Shown here one piece after another: positions 25,556 to 34,695 of a DNA stretch of 64,000 nt (the stretch's first letter is position 1; each line of letters begins with the position of its first letter). The position numbers and the translations under genes are program-made. Origin of the DNA: Chryseobacterium sp. (lineage in GTDB: Bacteria > Bacteroidota > Bacteroidia > Flavobacteriales > Weeksellaceae); NCBI GenBank assembly GCA_031277615.1, contig JAITMC010000006.1, positions 1 through 64,000 of the forward strand, read 5' to 3'. The notes under the pieces were generated by a model. It did not search any database, was not told where the DNA came from, and saw only the letters and a list, made by a program, of their open reading frames with translations.

Positions 25556-26722
25556 ATGCTTATCAAAAATAAATCAGTAGCCATCATAGGTGGTGGTCCC
25601 GGCGGGCTTACCTTGGCCAGACTTTTACAACTTAATAATGCAGAGGTAAAAGTATATGAAAGAGATTTTAACAAAAATGCTCGCGTACAGGGCTCCCCTC
25701 TCGATATGCATGATGATTCGGGAATGGCTGCTCTTCGTGAGGCCGGTTTACTAGAGGAATTCAAGAAAAATTTCAGACCGGGAGCAGATAAAATGCTTAT
25801 TGTGAATGAACAGGCAGAAGTTTTCTACAGCGATCATGAAAGTAAACCTGACGAAGATTTCGGCAATGCCCACTTCCGTCCGGAGATAGACCGTGGGCCG
25901 CTCAGAAATATGCTTCTGGAGTCTTTACACCCGGAAACTGTTGTTTGGGACAGCCATTTTACCTCCATGGAAAAAAAGGACGAAGGATGGCTTCTCCATT
26001 TTAAAAACGGTTCTTCGGCTTATGCGGATCTTGTGATTGCTGCGGATGGCGCTCATTCCAAAGTTCGCCCTTACCTTACTGATGTCAGACCTGCTTATTC
26101 AGGGATCCTGATGCTTGAGGGAAATATTACTCAGGCAAAACAAACAGCTCCTGTCATTACGGCCCTCCTTAACGGTGGGAAGATTATGGCTTTTGGAAAG
26201 CATCAAAACTTACTTCTCGGACAGAAAGGAAACGGTAACCTGGGATTTTACGCCAGTTTCAGGGCAGAGGAAAACTGGGCTTCTTCTTCCGGCCTCGATT
26301 TTTCAGATCAGACGCAGATCCTGAACTGGTTCCAAAAAGAATATCCGGACTGGAACAGCAGCTGGTACGAGCTTTTCGAGCATGCCGAAGTGCCTTTTAT
26401 TCCACGCCCGATCTATTATATGCCTTTAGAGCAGAGCTGGGAAATACGTTCTGATCTTACTCTGATAGGTGATGCGGCACACGTGATGCCTCCCTTTGCC
26501 GGAGAAGGAGCCAACATGGCGATGCTGGATGCTCTGGAACTGAGCAGGTATCTGACTGATGGGCGTTACAGTTCACTCTCTGATGCCATTTCTCATTATG
26601 AAACCCAAATGCGGAAAAGAGCTTCCGAAGCCATAAAAGAATCTCTGGAAAACGGCGAAAGAATGCATTCAGAAAACGCATTGGAAACCATGCTTGAATT
26701 CTTTAACGAACACCATTCTTAG
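25556..26722 (+). CDS. FAD-dependent monooxygenase, Tet(X)-like family
   Basis: A 388-residue flavoprotein with the FAD loop IIGGGPGGLTLARLLQ (residues 10-25), the middle DxP-type LVIAADGAHSKVR, and GDAAHVMPPFAGEGANMAM (about 305-323). Length and overall pattern match Tet(X) (IGGGP, YERD, NRNDLR-like RGPLRN, IGDAAHLMPPFAGQG). However, the substrate-side region (VITALLNGGKIMAFGKHQN) differs from the Tet(X) residues I remember there (FFQLCNGNRLMASHQGN), so tetracycline may not be the substrate. It is 27 bases after an AraC gene, in one operon. Confidence 0.85.
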   Translation: MLIKNKSVAIIGGGPGGLTLARLLQLNNAEVKVYERDFNKNARVQGSPLDMHDDSGMAALREAGLLEEFKKNFRPGADKMLIVNEQAEVFYSDHESKPDEDFGNAHFRPEIDRGPLRNMLLESLHPETVVWDSHFTSMEKKDEGWLLHFKNGSSAYADLVIAADGAHSKVRPYLTDVRPAYSGILMLEGNITQAKQTAPVITALLNGGKIMAFGKHQNLLLGQKGNGNLGFYASFRAEENWASSSGLDFSDQTQILNWFQKEYPDWNSSWYELFEHAEVPFIPRPIYYMPLEQSWEIRSDLTLIGDAAHVMPPFAGEGANMAMLDALELSRYLTDGRYSSLSDAISHYETQMRKRASEAIKESLENGERMHSENALETMLEFFNEHHS

Positions 26723-26790
26723 CAGAAATCAACGTAATGGTTTGCCGGTATCTGTATTTTCAATAATTTAATGGTTTAAAAAAATTCTCC

Positions 26791-27300
26791 ATGGAAATAA
26801 AATCTGTAACCGCCTTCATTGATTATTATGAGAAGATAAGGGCCAGAACCCTGAAGCTTATTGAAGTAGTTCCGCCGGAGCATCTGGATTTCACCTATAA
26901 ACCTGGAAAATTCACTATTGGTGACCAGATCAGACACATCGCTGCCATTGAACGTTATATGTATGGAGAAACCATTTCAGGAAGAAAAAGTGCTTATCAG
27001 GGATGTGGAAAGGAGCTGGCAGACGGTTATGAAGAAACTTTAAAATATTTTAATGAAATGCACCGGCAGATGACCGGAATTCTCACCGGACTTTCGGATG
27101 AAGATCTTCAGCGCAGGTGTCTGACTCCTGCCGGTCATGAAATTTCTGTCTGGAAATGGCTTCGGGCTATGGTAGAGCATGAAATCCATCACAGGGGTGA
27201 ATTGTATATCTATCTTAATTTACTGGATGTAAAAACGCCGCAGATTTATGGCTTTTCTGCTGAAGAAGTTCAGAGCATGAGTGTAAGACTGCACGAATAA
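26791..27300 (+). CDS. DinB family protein
   Basis: A 169-residue four-helix protein. The three metal-ligand histidines of the DinB/YfiT fold are seen in QIRHIAAIE (about residue 50) and EHEIHHRGE (about 131 and 135). It also has LDFTYKPGKFTIGDQI near the start, typical for this group. DinB-like proteins act as metal-dependent thiol transferases or have unknown activity. It follows the monooxygenase by 68 bases and could belong to the same operon. Confidence 0.87.
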   Translation: MEIKSVTAFIDYYEKIRARTLKLIEVVPPEHLDFTYKPGKFTIGDQIRHIAAIERYMYGETISGRKSAYQGCGKELADGYEETLKYFNEMHRQMTGILTGLSDEDLQRRCLTPAGHEISVWKWLRAMVEHEIHHRGELYIYLNLLDVKTPQIYGFSAEEVQSMSVRLHE

Positions 27301-27364
27301 TCCATTATGACAGGGAAGATCAACTGGTCACGTCTTTTTGTATCTTCGCTTTATAAAACCTGAT

Positions 27365-29131
27365 ATGACCCAACCATCCCTGATCTGCTTTTTAGCACTG
27401 TTTCAGTCTGCATTCGGACAGAAAACTTTAGTACTGCCTCCCGGAGATACACTGAACTATTCATTAACATCTAAAAAACCGGCCTGGATCTCCATCCGTT
27501 CAGATGATGCCAATCTCGCATTCACCCTTTTTGAAGCGGGAAAAAAGATCAAGGATCAGGACGACTCCAAAGGAATCGGATCGCTTGAAAGACTCTATCA
27601 TATTCCGCAGAAAAATAAAACATATACGCTTAAAATTTGGTCTAAATCTTATATAGAGCAAAGTAAACCGGCCGAGGTGAAGATTACGGAATCTGCCCGT
27701 ATTCCTGTTTCAAACAGTCATTTTACTCCTTCGGCATTCCTGGAAGACCTGAAAGCATTCCGTTCTATCCGCGAGCAGGCGAATGCCGGACTATACCTGT
27801 ACAGAACAAAAAAACAGATAGACAGCCTCTACAGCCATGCAGAAAAGGAAGCTGAAAACTGTAAAAGTATTCTTGATTTTTATAAAATCATAGCCCGGCT
27901 TACTGAATTTGAAGGAAGCTGTCACAATTTTACAGACCTTCCTGATAATGCTTCTTATTACCTGACTCAAAAAGCAGAATACCTGCCTGTTACTTTAAAA
28001 AATATAAACGGTCGTCTTCTGCAGGATTCAGAAGATATTCAGATTCCTGTCGGGGCTGAGATTGTTTCTATTAATGATATTCCGGCAGCAGAAATCATCA
28101 GAAGACTTTCACAATACTATTCTTCCGACGGCTTTTCAACCTCTTATAAAGAAACGGCAGGCTTTGAAAAAGGAATGCTGGATAAATTTTATATTGAATT
28201 CGGAACCCATCCCCATTATAGCATCCGTTACCAATGGAAGAACCGGATCCATCAGACTGCCCTTCCCGGAATATCTTATGAGGATGCAAAAAAGCTTCAG
28301 AATTCACGCTATTCCCTGGTTTTCCGCAAAAAGCTCATGGCTGAAAAGTATTCTTTCACCAAGGAAGAGGATGGGGTTTACCGTTTATCGGTAAGAAGTT
28401 TTGATTTTGCGACAGGAAAAGAAGATCCGGCTTACAAAAAATTCGGTGATTTCCTGGACGGCATAATGCAGACCCTGGAAAAAGAAAACGTAAAACATCT
28501 GATCATTGATCTCAGAGGGAATTCAGGTGGCACCGGAGCCCTGTATGAGAAGGTTTTCACTTACCTTACCCAACAGCCGTTCAGAGACAGCCGGTATGCC
28601 TATACGCTTTTTAATGAAATTCCGGTAAAAGAAAGTCTCGTGATTACACCTATGTTTATTTCCAACGGAATCCGGAACGGCTCCGGTCTTGATGTTTACC
28701 TTAAACAGCTTTATCCTGAATCCTCACAGGGAAAGTTCTACTGGACTGATGAAAAAAATCCCCTGATTTTTCCGAGTGAGAAAACTTTCAGTGGACAGCT
28801 TTATCTGTTTGTTGATGAAAATGTAGCTTCTGCAGGCTCCCATCTCGCCTCCCTGATTAAATCCTTCACCAATGCCATTGTAATCGGTAACGAAACCAAC
28901 GGCGGCTATTATGAGCACAACGGTCATCTCCCTGTTGTCTATGAACTGCCTAATACCAGAATACAGACGGGGTTCTCTATCGTACATGTTATACAGGACG
29001 CCCGGATACTACCCGACCAAAAGACCGGCAGAGGGATTATTCCCCATTTCCAGGTCCGGCAGACTGATCAGGAATTTCTGGATCATACCGATGCCTATAT
29101 GAAAAAGCTTTTTGAAATTAAAAAACCATAA
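27365..29131 (+). CDS. S41 family peptidase
   Basis: Start at ATG 27365 (MTQPSLICFLALFQSAFGQK, 588 residues) gives a normal signal peptide; a TTG at 27338 is in frame but unlikely. The catalytic S41 domain shows LIIDLRGNSGGTGALYEKVF (about 377-396) and FVDENVASAGSHLASLIKSF with the Ser nucleophile, then VIGNETNGGYYEHNGH. The N-terminal 300 residues contain a beta-rich part and a PDZ-like segment (IPVGAEIVSINDIPAAEI). It is a periplasmic or exported processing peptidase of the tail-specific group. Monocistronic; followed by the VOC gene. Confidence 0.87.
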   Translation: MTQPSLICFLALFQSAFGQKTLVLPPGDTLNYSLTSKKPAWISIRSDDANLAFTLFEAGKKIKDQDDSKGIGSLERLYHIPQKNKTYTLKIWSKSYIEQSKPAEVKITESARIPVSNSHFTPSAFLEDLKAFRSIREQANAGLYLYRTKKQIDSLYSHAEKEAENCKSILDFYKIIARLTEFEGSCHNFTDLPDNASYYLTQKAEYLPVTLKNINGRLLQDSEDIQIPVGAEIVSINDIPAAEIIRRLSQYYSSDGFSTSYKETAGFEKGMLDKFYIEFGTHPHYSIRYQWKNRIHQTALPGISYEDAKKLQNSRYSLVFRKKLMAEKYSFTKEEDGVYRLSVRSFDFATGKEDPAYKKFGDFLDGIMQTLEKENVKHLIIDLRGNSGGTGALYEKVFTYLTQQPFRDSRYAYTLFNEIPVKESLVITPMFISNGIRNGSGLDVYLKQLYPESSQGKFYWTDEKNPLIFPSEKTFSGQLYLFVDENVASAGSHLASLIKSFTNAIVIGNETNGGYYEHNGHLPVVYELPNTRIQTGFSIVHVIQDARILPDQKTGRGIIPHFQVRQTDQEFLDHTDAYMKKLFEIKKP

Positions 29132-29207
29132 TTCTAATCTGTTTTTAACTTATATTTGAAAAAACGATCGCAGTTTTTACTGAATCTCTAACGATAAAAA
29201 ATAAGAC

Positions 29208-29579
29208 ATGAAAAAAGTAACCGGAATTGGAGGTATTCTCTTCAAATCTAAAGATCCTAACGCCATGAATGAATGGTATAAGTCCCACCTCGGGCTTGAA
29301 ACCAGCCCTTACGGTACCAGCTTTGAATGGCTTCAGACCGACGGTAAAAAAGGACTTACCCAATGGGCTCCTTTTGCTGAAAATACTCAGTATTTTGAAC
29401 CTTCTGAAAAAGATTTTATGATCAACTACAGGGTGGAAAACCTGGAAGCTTTAGTAGAGGAGCTGAAAAAGGAAAATGTAACGATACTTGATGAAATTGC
29501 CACTTATGATTATGGAAAATTTATTCATATCCTGGATCTTGAAGGGAATAAAATCCAGCTTTGGGAACCTATAGACTAA
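29208..29579 (+). CDS. VOC family protein (glyoxalase/bleomycin-resistance fold)
   Basis: A 123-residue protein with the paired beta-alpha-beta-beta-beta pattern of the VOC superfamily. It begins VTGIGGILFKSKDPNAMNEW and ends IHILDLEGNKIQLWEP, where the Glu is a usual metal ligand. The family includes glyoxalases, extradiol dioxygenases and drug-binding proteins, so the substrate is open. A TATATTTG element at 29151-29158 may be its -7 box. A strong hairpin follows at 29595. Confidence 0.87.
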   Translation: MKKVTGIGGILFKSKDPNAMNEWYKSHLGLETSPYGTSFEWLQTDGKKGLTQWAPFAENTQYFEPSEKDFMINYRVENLEALVEELKKENVTILDEIATYDYGKFIHILDLEGNKIQLWEPID

Positions 29580-29594
29580 TATTTCTTACTGATA

Positions 29595-29631
29595 AAAAGT
29601 TTCGGCGGGCCAAAGGCCCGCCGAAACTTTT
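29595..29631 (+). terminator. Strong intrinsic terminator
   Basis: 17-base perfect arms beginning AAAAGTTTCGGCGGGCC with an AAA loop, ending in TTTT. It ends the VOC transcript. Confidence 0.9.
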
Positions 29632-29667
29632 ATAACAGAATTCTTAAAAACCTTACTGCATAAAAAA

Positions 29668-29687
29668 AGCCTGGTAATGTACCAGGC
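29668..29687 (-). terminator. Minus-strand intrinsic terminator for a tiny transcript
   Basis: AGCCTGGTA and TACCAGGCT arms. On the minus strand the hairpin is followed by TTTTTTTAT, so it ends leftward transcription, although no annotated long gene lies upstream; only the tiny ORF at 29742 does. Confidence 0.75.
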
Positions 29688-29741
29688 TCCTTCCCTAAAC
29701 AAAAGTACAGTCACTAAACTGATAGTGAATATTTTTTATTA

Positions 29742-29798
29742 TTACCATCCGGCCGGTTTAGCCTTCTGTTTTATATTTTTTGATTTTATAATTTTCAT
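29742..29798 (-). CDS. Possible 18-residue peptide
   Basis: ATG 29798 to TAA 29742 codes MKIIKSKNIKQKAKPAGW, a very basic peptide. It ends about 55 bases before a clean minus-strand terminator, and a second minus-strand terminator at 29888 lies just upstream, so it sits in a transcript of its own of perhaps 150-200 bases. No good ribosome site or TAnnTTTG box is seen. It could be a leader or signal peptide, or chance. Confidence 0.3.
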   Translation of the reverse strand: MKIIKSKNIKQKAKPAGW

Positions 29799-29887
29799 GA
29801 TATTTTATTCTAGCCAATTTATCTTCCTATAAAACATTCGCATCTTCATCTGAACACGAAAAAACCTTTTCTTTAATCAATAAAAAA

Positions 29888-29910
29888 CTGCCTGAAAAGA
29901 AGTCAGGCAG
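29888..29910 (-). terminator. Second minus-strand intrinsic terminator
   Basis: CTGCCTGA/TCAGGCAG arms; on the minus strand followed by TTTTTTATT. Six bases upstream of it ends an 11-codon hydrophobic ORF (29916-29951, MVFMVILIILE) of doubtful reality. Confidence 0.75.
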
Positions 29911-30577
29911 TCAAACTACTCTAGGATGATTAATATAACCATGAAAACCATTTACTGAGGCAAATATCTAAAATGAATTGGAAAAGCACGAAAAATGACC
30001 TTCTACATACATACACAACCCATCTAACACTCTGAAAATCAAATAAAAAATTATTTAAACTTATTCACCATATAAAGAAAAACACAATTGAAATAATCTG
30101 ATTTTCCGAAAAAAAATAACCTGTATTTTAAAAATAAGACAGATTAACAATGACAATATGAACTTTTTTCTAACGTCCGTTCAGGTAGTTGGTCCACACT
30201 AACTTTTGTATACATTAAAATAAACCGGATAATGTATTCATTCCTGTTCAATTAAGGTATTGTTTCATCGTAAGTAATACTTTAACATTTTTTTTAGGTG
30301 AGTCTGTCAATATTTGATTATTTTCCATTATAATTAATCAATATTTAGTGATAAATTATTTAAAAATTTAACCATTTGATATCCAAACAATTAACCCTCA
30401 ATATGTATTCAAGTAGAAGGTAAAATTTATTTAGTTTTCATTTATTTCTTAGAATTTTACAGAAAAATATTAACAGAATGATTGTTATTGATTAAAATAA
30501 ATATCAAAGCCGTATAGACATAACAGCTGATATTGAACAAGACGGAAAAAAATTATCATATTTAAAACCAAATACAA
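29911..30577. other. AT-rich intergenic region
   Basis: About 670 bases without a supported gene. It holds only the short hydrophobic ORF named above and long A/T runs. Promoters for the minus-strand tiny transcripts and for the 30578 gene must lie here, but no TTG-N17-19-TAnnTTTG pair is convincing. Confidence 0.4.
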
Positions 30578-30751
30578 ATGAACAAATCAAAAACACACAC
30601 AAGACCCAATTACAAGCGTATTTTCAGTGATATTATCGCTTTGAAATTTCCTCACAGAATGCAGGAGTTTGAGAAACTTCTGAATAAAGAAGAACTCTCT
30701 AATCTGGAAATTCTGGAACTTAACAGAAAGATATTTGAAAAAACAGAATAA
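30578..30751 (+). CDS. Small basic protein, 57 aa, perhaps truncated HTH-type protein
   Basis: ATG 30578 codes MNKSKTHTRPNYKRIFSDII and then FPHRMQEFEKLLNKEELSNL, ending KIFEKTE. I recall a common flavobacterial small HTH (transposase-like) protein whose first half has this pattern (PNYKRIYxDI, P/K-rich, LxxLDVLELNxxIF) and whose second half carries an HTH; here the HTH half is missing. A terminator follows at 30816. Its function is unknown; it may be a regulator remnant or a short regulator partner. Confidence 0.5.
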   Translation: MNKSKTHTRPNYKRIFSDIIALKFPHRMQEFEKLLNKEELSNLEILELNRKIFEKTE

Positions 30752-30765
30752 TAATCTTAAAAAAC

Positions 30766-30845
30766 AACACAAATGGTGAAAACACCATCACAAATTTTGA
30801 AAAAAAATTGCTACTAAGACCGTTTTACAAAACGGTCTTTTTTTA
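30766..30845 (+). ncRNA. Unit 1: CACAAATGGTGAAA element plus terminator
   Basis: CACAAATGGTGAAA, then CACCAT, CACAAAT and TTGAAAA, then a perfect terminator hairpin (AAGACCGTTTT 30816-30826 and AAAACGGTCTT 30829-30839) and T7. It may be the 3' part of the 30578 transcript. ATG 30773 (or the GTG inside it) opens 14 or 13 codons (MKTPSQILKKNCY) ending inside the hairpin. The same block order recurs in unit 2. Confidence 0.45.
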
Positions 30846-31326
30846 TTACTGTCTCTTATTTTAAAACTACAATGTTAAAGTTTGTGATCAGGCAAAAATC
30901 GGTAAATTTTTGGTAAATGTAAGTTGATAAGCTATGGTAATTTAATAAAGTGTGGAATCAGTTGGTTCGGATGAAGCGGATATGTAATAACAGCAATGCC
31001 ACATTTCTTTGTAATCTAAATCATCTCTTCAACTCACAGGCTCTTTCTGAACTGCATAAACAAATTTTCTAAAGCTTTCACTTCTGAGTTTGTTTCCGGA
31101 TATAGAGTTTCAAACTTTGCACGGTCATATTTTAGTCTGCAACTTTTAAAACTGACTCATTAAAGATTTCCTTACATCTTATGATATTTTATGACAGCCA
31201 ACAAAACAATTCTTTTTCAAATCAGTCAAAACCCCAACAAATAAAATAAAAAACTGAATATCAAGCAAAAACGCCATTTGTAGTACATGAGTAGTAGTCT
31301 TTTTTTTCTTTTTTAAATTAAAAAAA

Positions 31327-31440
31327 CTCAATTTTGATACCAGAAACACAAATGAACACAAATGGTGAAATTCATTCTCACAAATGATGAAAAGCATTTT
31401 TAAATTATTGCCTGATCCTGACAGATCGGGCAGTTTTTTT
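31327..31440 (+). ncRNA. Unit 2: candidate small RNA with conserved leader
   Basis: CTCAATTTTGAT, AAACACAAATGAAC, CACAAATGGTGAAA, then CACAAATGATGAAAA, then a terminator (TGCCTGATC 31409-31417, GATCGGGCA 31424-31432) with seven Ts. It would give an RNA of about 100 bases. The same arrangement appears in units 1 and 3. No ORF longer than 12 codons fits. Confidence 0.5.
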
Positions 31441-31642
31441 ATCAAAAGGGAATATCCATTAAATTTTAAAGTTCCTTAATAGGTTCAAATAAAAAAACAG
31501 CGGCTTCATATAAGGCTACAAGAGAAATATGAAATCATGAACTAAAAACAATATATCTTACTGGAAAAAATAATTATTTTTCTTGATCAGGCATAAAAGT
31601 ACTTAAGTAGAACCTTATTTTTTTTATTAATCCATAAAAATT

Positions 31643-31730
31643 CTCAAATTTGATCTACAAACATAAATAAACCTACCTGGTGAAAAAAGAGTATTTTCAA
31701 AAGCTGTCTGAGTATTCAGACAGTTTTTTA
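31643..31730 (+). ncRNA. Unit 3: candidate small RNA with conserved leader
   Basis: CTCAAATTTGAT, AAACATAAATAAAC, then GGTGAAA, then a terminator (CTGTCTGA 31704-31711, TCAGACAG 31716-31723) with a T run. It aligns with unit 2 from the TTTGAT block to GGTGAAA. It ends 70 bases from the stop of the convergent TPR-HTH gene. Confidence 0.5.
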
Positions 31731-31799
31731 TTTTATCTTTAAAAGTACTTTTATTTATTGGCTATATCCGGTCTCATAAATATTCAGTGCGTGTTATCG

Positions 31800-33227
31800 C
31801 TAATAAAGATCATCAAAAAATAAATAAATATCCGTATCCTGTGGAATATTTAATTTTTTCCGGATTCTATATTTTTTCTGCTGTACGGTTCTGTGCTGTA
31901 TAGAAGTGTAGCCGGCAATTTCTTTGGAACTGAAATGAAGTTTCAGCATAGCACAGAAAACCAGTTCGGAGTCTTCAAGATTGGGATCAATTGTAAGAAG
32001 CTTCTCGATAAAACCGGGATAAGCTTCCCTGAAAACCTGCAGGAAAGAAGAATCATTTATTTTGGCGAGTTCAATGGATTTTTCTTCTCCTGTATTGTCC
32101 ATTTTTTCTTTTAATTGTTCAGCCTCGTTTTTCAGCTTTATTTTTTTCTGTCTCAGGAGATTAATCACACTCCATGAATAGATTCCCAGAAAAGCAGAAA
32201 TGGTAAGACCGATTAGAATCAGAGTAAATACGTTATTCCTGTCTTTCTGAGCATTCTTATCTGCTTCAAGAATAAATTCATCCATATCCTGATTAGCAGC
32301 AGACAACAGCGATATATTAGATTTATTTTGGGTCGCAAGAAATTTCTTTAAATAAAAATAAGCCTTTTTCTTATCTCCTTTCTCCTCGTATGTAGAACGA
32401 AGTGCATTATAAAGATGTTTACTATAATATTCAAAAGTTCGCTTTGTCCTTTTATCTACCTCCAGAGCTTTTAAATACATTTTCTCAGCCTCATTGTACT
32501 TTTGAATTTTTCTATAATATTCGCCCATATTGGCATAAGCAGATAATGTATAATAATCCTTTTCATTCTGCAAATCACCTCTTTTTACAGCTTTTAACAA
32601 ATGTACTTTTGCAGAATCCAGATCTTCTCTATAGTATAAATAAAAATAACCTATCATATTATCATAGGCCTCTTTCTTTCCTATCTTTTTATATTCACGA
32701 TAATATTGCAAAGTCTTATCATATTGTTTAGTAGTTAGAAAAAAATTGCCTTTTCTAAAATAAATTCTTCCAAGAATATGTTTTTTCAGCCATGACTCTT
32801 TACTTTTTTTTACACATTTCAATGCAATACTGTTATTTTCATCATATTTGTCAAGGCGGTTCAAGGCAGACTCTAACTGGCTGCTTTCAGTGTAAAATAA
32901 AGCTTTATGAATTGTACTTTTAGAATTTTTTAATTTTTCTGCATATTTAAAAAGAGCCATTGATCTTGAAAGATCTCCTATTACCAAATTAGTATAGGCT
33001 AAATTAATATAGCAGAGAGCTTTTCCATCTTCATAACCCATTTCATCTGCCAGCTGATAGTACTTTTTATTTAACTGTATTAATGAATCATATTCTCCCG
33101 TTAAACGAAATTTTTCATTCTGCTTGATTAAAGGAATATCAAAGCTTTCTGTATAATCCTTTTGTGAGCAAGAGTAACAGAAAAAAACGAGCCCGGAGAG
33201 TAGAATAAAAAATAAAACGCGGAACAT
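31800..33227 (-). CDS. Transmembrane TPR-HTH regulator, paralogue 4
   Basis: 475 residues. N-terminal export signal with Cys (LVFFCYSCSQKDYTES), then a TPR region to about residue 325 (LCYINLAYTNLVIGDLSRSM, YANMGEYYRKIQKYNEAEKM), one membrane segment (about 335-355, LILIGLTISAFLGIYSW), a basic coiled-coil (RQKKIKLKNEAEQLKEKM) and a C-terminal LuxR-like HTH (FSSKEIAGYTSIQHRTVQQK). The TPR part should face the periplasm and the HTH the cytoplasm, making a one-component sensor-regulator. It is last in a four-gene tandem array; ligand and targets are unknown. Confidence 0.85.
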   Translation of the reverse strand: MFRVLFFILLSGLVFFCYSCSQKDYTESFDIPLIKQNEKFRLTGEYDSLIQLNKKYYQLADEMGYEDGKALCYINLAYTNLVIGDLSRSMALFKYAEKLKNSKSTIHKALFYTESSQLESALNRLDKYDENNSIALKCVKKSKESWLKKHILGRIYFRKGNFFLTTKQYDKTLQYYREYKKIGKKEAYDNMIGYFYLYYREDLDSAKVHLLKAVKRGDLQNEKDYYTLSAYANMGEYYRKIQKYNEAEKMYLKALEVDKRTKRTFEYYSKHLYNALRSTYEEKGDKKKAYFYLKKFLATQNKSNISLLSAANQDMDEFILEADKNAQKDRNNVFTLILIGLTISAFLGIYSWSVINLLRQKKIKLKNEAEQLKEKMDNTGEEKSIELAKINDSSFLQVFREAYPGFIEKLLTIDPNLEDSELVFCAMLKLHFSSKEIAGYTSIQHRTVQQKKYRIRKKLNIPQDTDIYLFFDDLY

Positions 33228-33239
33228 AAATAGTTATGG

Positions 33240-34688
33240 TTAATCATTAGACTGTAATAATTGATCAAAAAACAAATAAGTATCTGTTTCCTGTGGAATA
33301 TTCAATTTTTTCCGAATTCTGTATTTTTTCTGCTGTACGGTCCTATGCTGGATGGAAGTAAAGCCAGCAATTTCTTTAGAGCTGAAATGAAGTTTGAGCA
33401 TGGCACAGAACACCAGTTCAGAATCTTCAAGATTGGAGTCAATTGTAAGAATTTTTTCAATAAAACCAGGATAAGCTTCCCTGAAAACCTTTAAGAAAGA
33501 AGGATCGTTTCTTCTGGCCAATTCAATTGATTTTTCTGTTATCGTGTCATCCATTTTTCCTTTTAACTGTTTAGCTTCATTTTTAAGCTTTATTTTTTTC
33601 TGTCTCAACAAATCAATCATTTGCCATGAATATATTCCCGAAAAAGCAAAAACAGTAAATCCTATAATAATCAGAATCAATATTTTATTTCTGCCTTTCT
33701 GGGCATCTTTTTTTGCATTTACAATAAATGCGTTGATATCTTGATTTGCAGCAGTTAGTTTTAGATTTCTTGGTCTTTTTTTAGTATCAATATAAGCTTT
33801 TAAATAAAAATAAGCTTTTTCATCATCTCCCTTTTCCTTATAAATTGTCTTCAGTTCATAATAGAGGTCAGATGTCAGGTATTTAAAGATTCGACTTGTT
33901 TTTTTATCAATTTCCAAGGCTTTAAAATACATTTTCTCTGCTTTATCATATTGCTTGGTTTTCGTATAATATTCTCCCATGGTAGTATAGGCAACAGCTG
34001 CACTATGACTTTTTTTTCCACTCTCATTACACACTTGTACCGCTTTTGAAAGGTATATTTTAGCTGAATCCAGATCCCCCCCATAGTATAAATAAAAGTT
34101 TCCTATATTATTATACAAAGCTTCCGGTCTATTAAATTTTCTGGATTTATTATAATATTCAATGGCTTTATCATATTGTTTTTTATTTACAAAAAAATTA
34201 GCCTTATTCATATAAGTTTTAGCAAGAACATAGTTTTTCAGCCATGAATCCTTACTCTTTATTACGTAATCCAATGCAATAGTACTGTATTCAGTAGCAA
34301 GATCATAACGTCGAAAATCACTGTTAAGCTGGGCAAATTCTATATAAAATATGGCTTTATGAACCGGATTTTTGGAATCCTTTATTATTTTCTCTGCATA
34401 TTCAAAAAGAATCCGTGATTTTGGGTAATTTCCTATCCTAAAATTCGCGCATCCCAAATTGATATAGCAAAGTGCTTTTCCATCCTCATAATTCAGCTCA
34501 TCTGCAAGTTGATAATACTTTTTATTCAACTGTACCAGTGAATCATACTCACCCAAGGATTGGAATTCCTCATTCTTTTTTATCAAAGGAATATCAAAAC
34601 TTTCCTCATATTCTTTCTGTGAACATGAGTGACATAATGCAAGGAGTCCGTAGACTACAATAAAAAATAAAACACGCAACATGCTCAT
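33240..34688 (-). CDS. Transmembrane TPR-HTH regulator, paralogue 3
   Basis: Start at ATG 34688 (482 residues, MSMLRVLFFIVVYGLLALCH); the upstream TTG at 34712 would overlap the previous gene. Same architecture as its neighbours: Cys-containing export signal (LCHSCSQKEYEES), periplasmic TPRs, membrane segment near residue 345 (LILIIIGFTVFAFSGIYSW), coiled-coil, and HTH (FSSKEIAGFTSIQHRTVQQK). It differs mainly in the TPR helices, which are the likely ligand side. It lies 7 bases after the stop of paralogue 2 and 12 bases before paralogue 4. Confidence 0.85.
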   Translation of the reverse strand: MSMLRVLFFIVVYGLLALCHSCSQKEYEESFDIPLIKKNEEFQSLGEYDSLVQLNKKYYQLADELNYEDGKALCYINLGCANFRIGNYPKSRILFEYAEKIIKDSKNPVHKAIFYIEFAQLNSDFRRYDLATEYSTIALDYVIKSKDSWLKNYVLAKTYMNKANFFVNKKQYDKAIEYYNKSRKFNRPEALYNNIGNFYLYYGGDLDSAKIYLSKAVQVCNESGKKSHSAAVAYTTMGEYYTKTKQYDKAEKMYFKALEIDKKTSRIFKYLTSDLYYELKTIYKEKGDDEKAYFYLKAYIDTKKRPRNLKLTAANQDINAFIVNAKKDAQKGRNKILILIIIGFTVFAFSGIYSWQMIDLLRQKKIKLKNEAKQLKGKMDDTITEKSIELARRNDPSFLKVFREAYPGFIEKILTIDSNLEDSELVFCAMLKLHFSSKEIAGFTSIQHRTVQQKKYRIRKKLNIPQETDTYLFFDQLLQSND

Positions 34689-34695
34689 GGTTTTA

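Noticed and set aside
25556-26722. Calling this gene tet(X)
   Set aside because: The substrate-contact region differs from Tet(X), so only the family is named.
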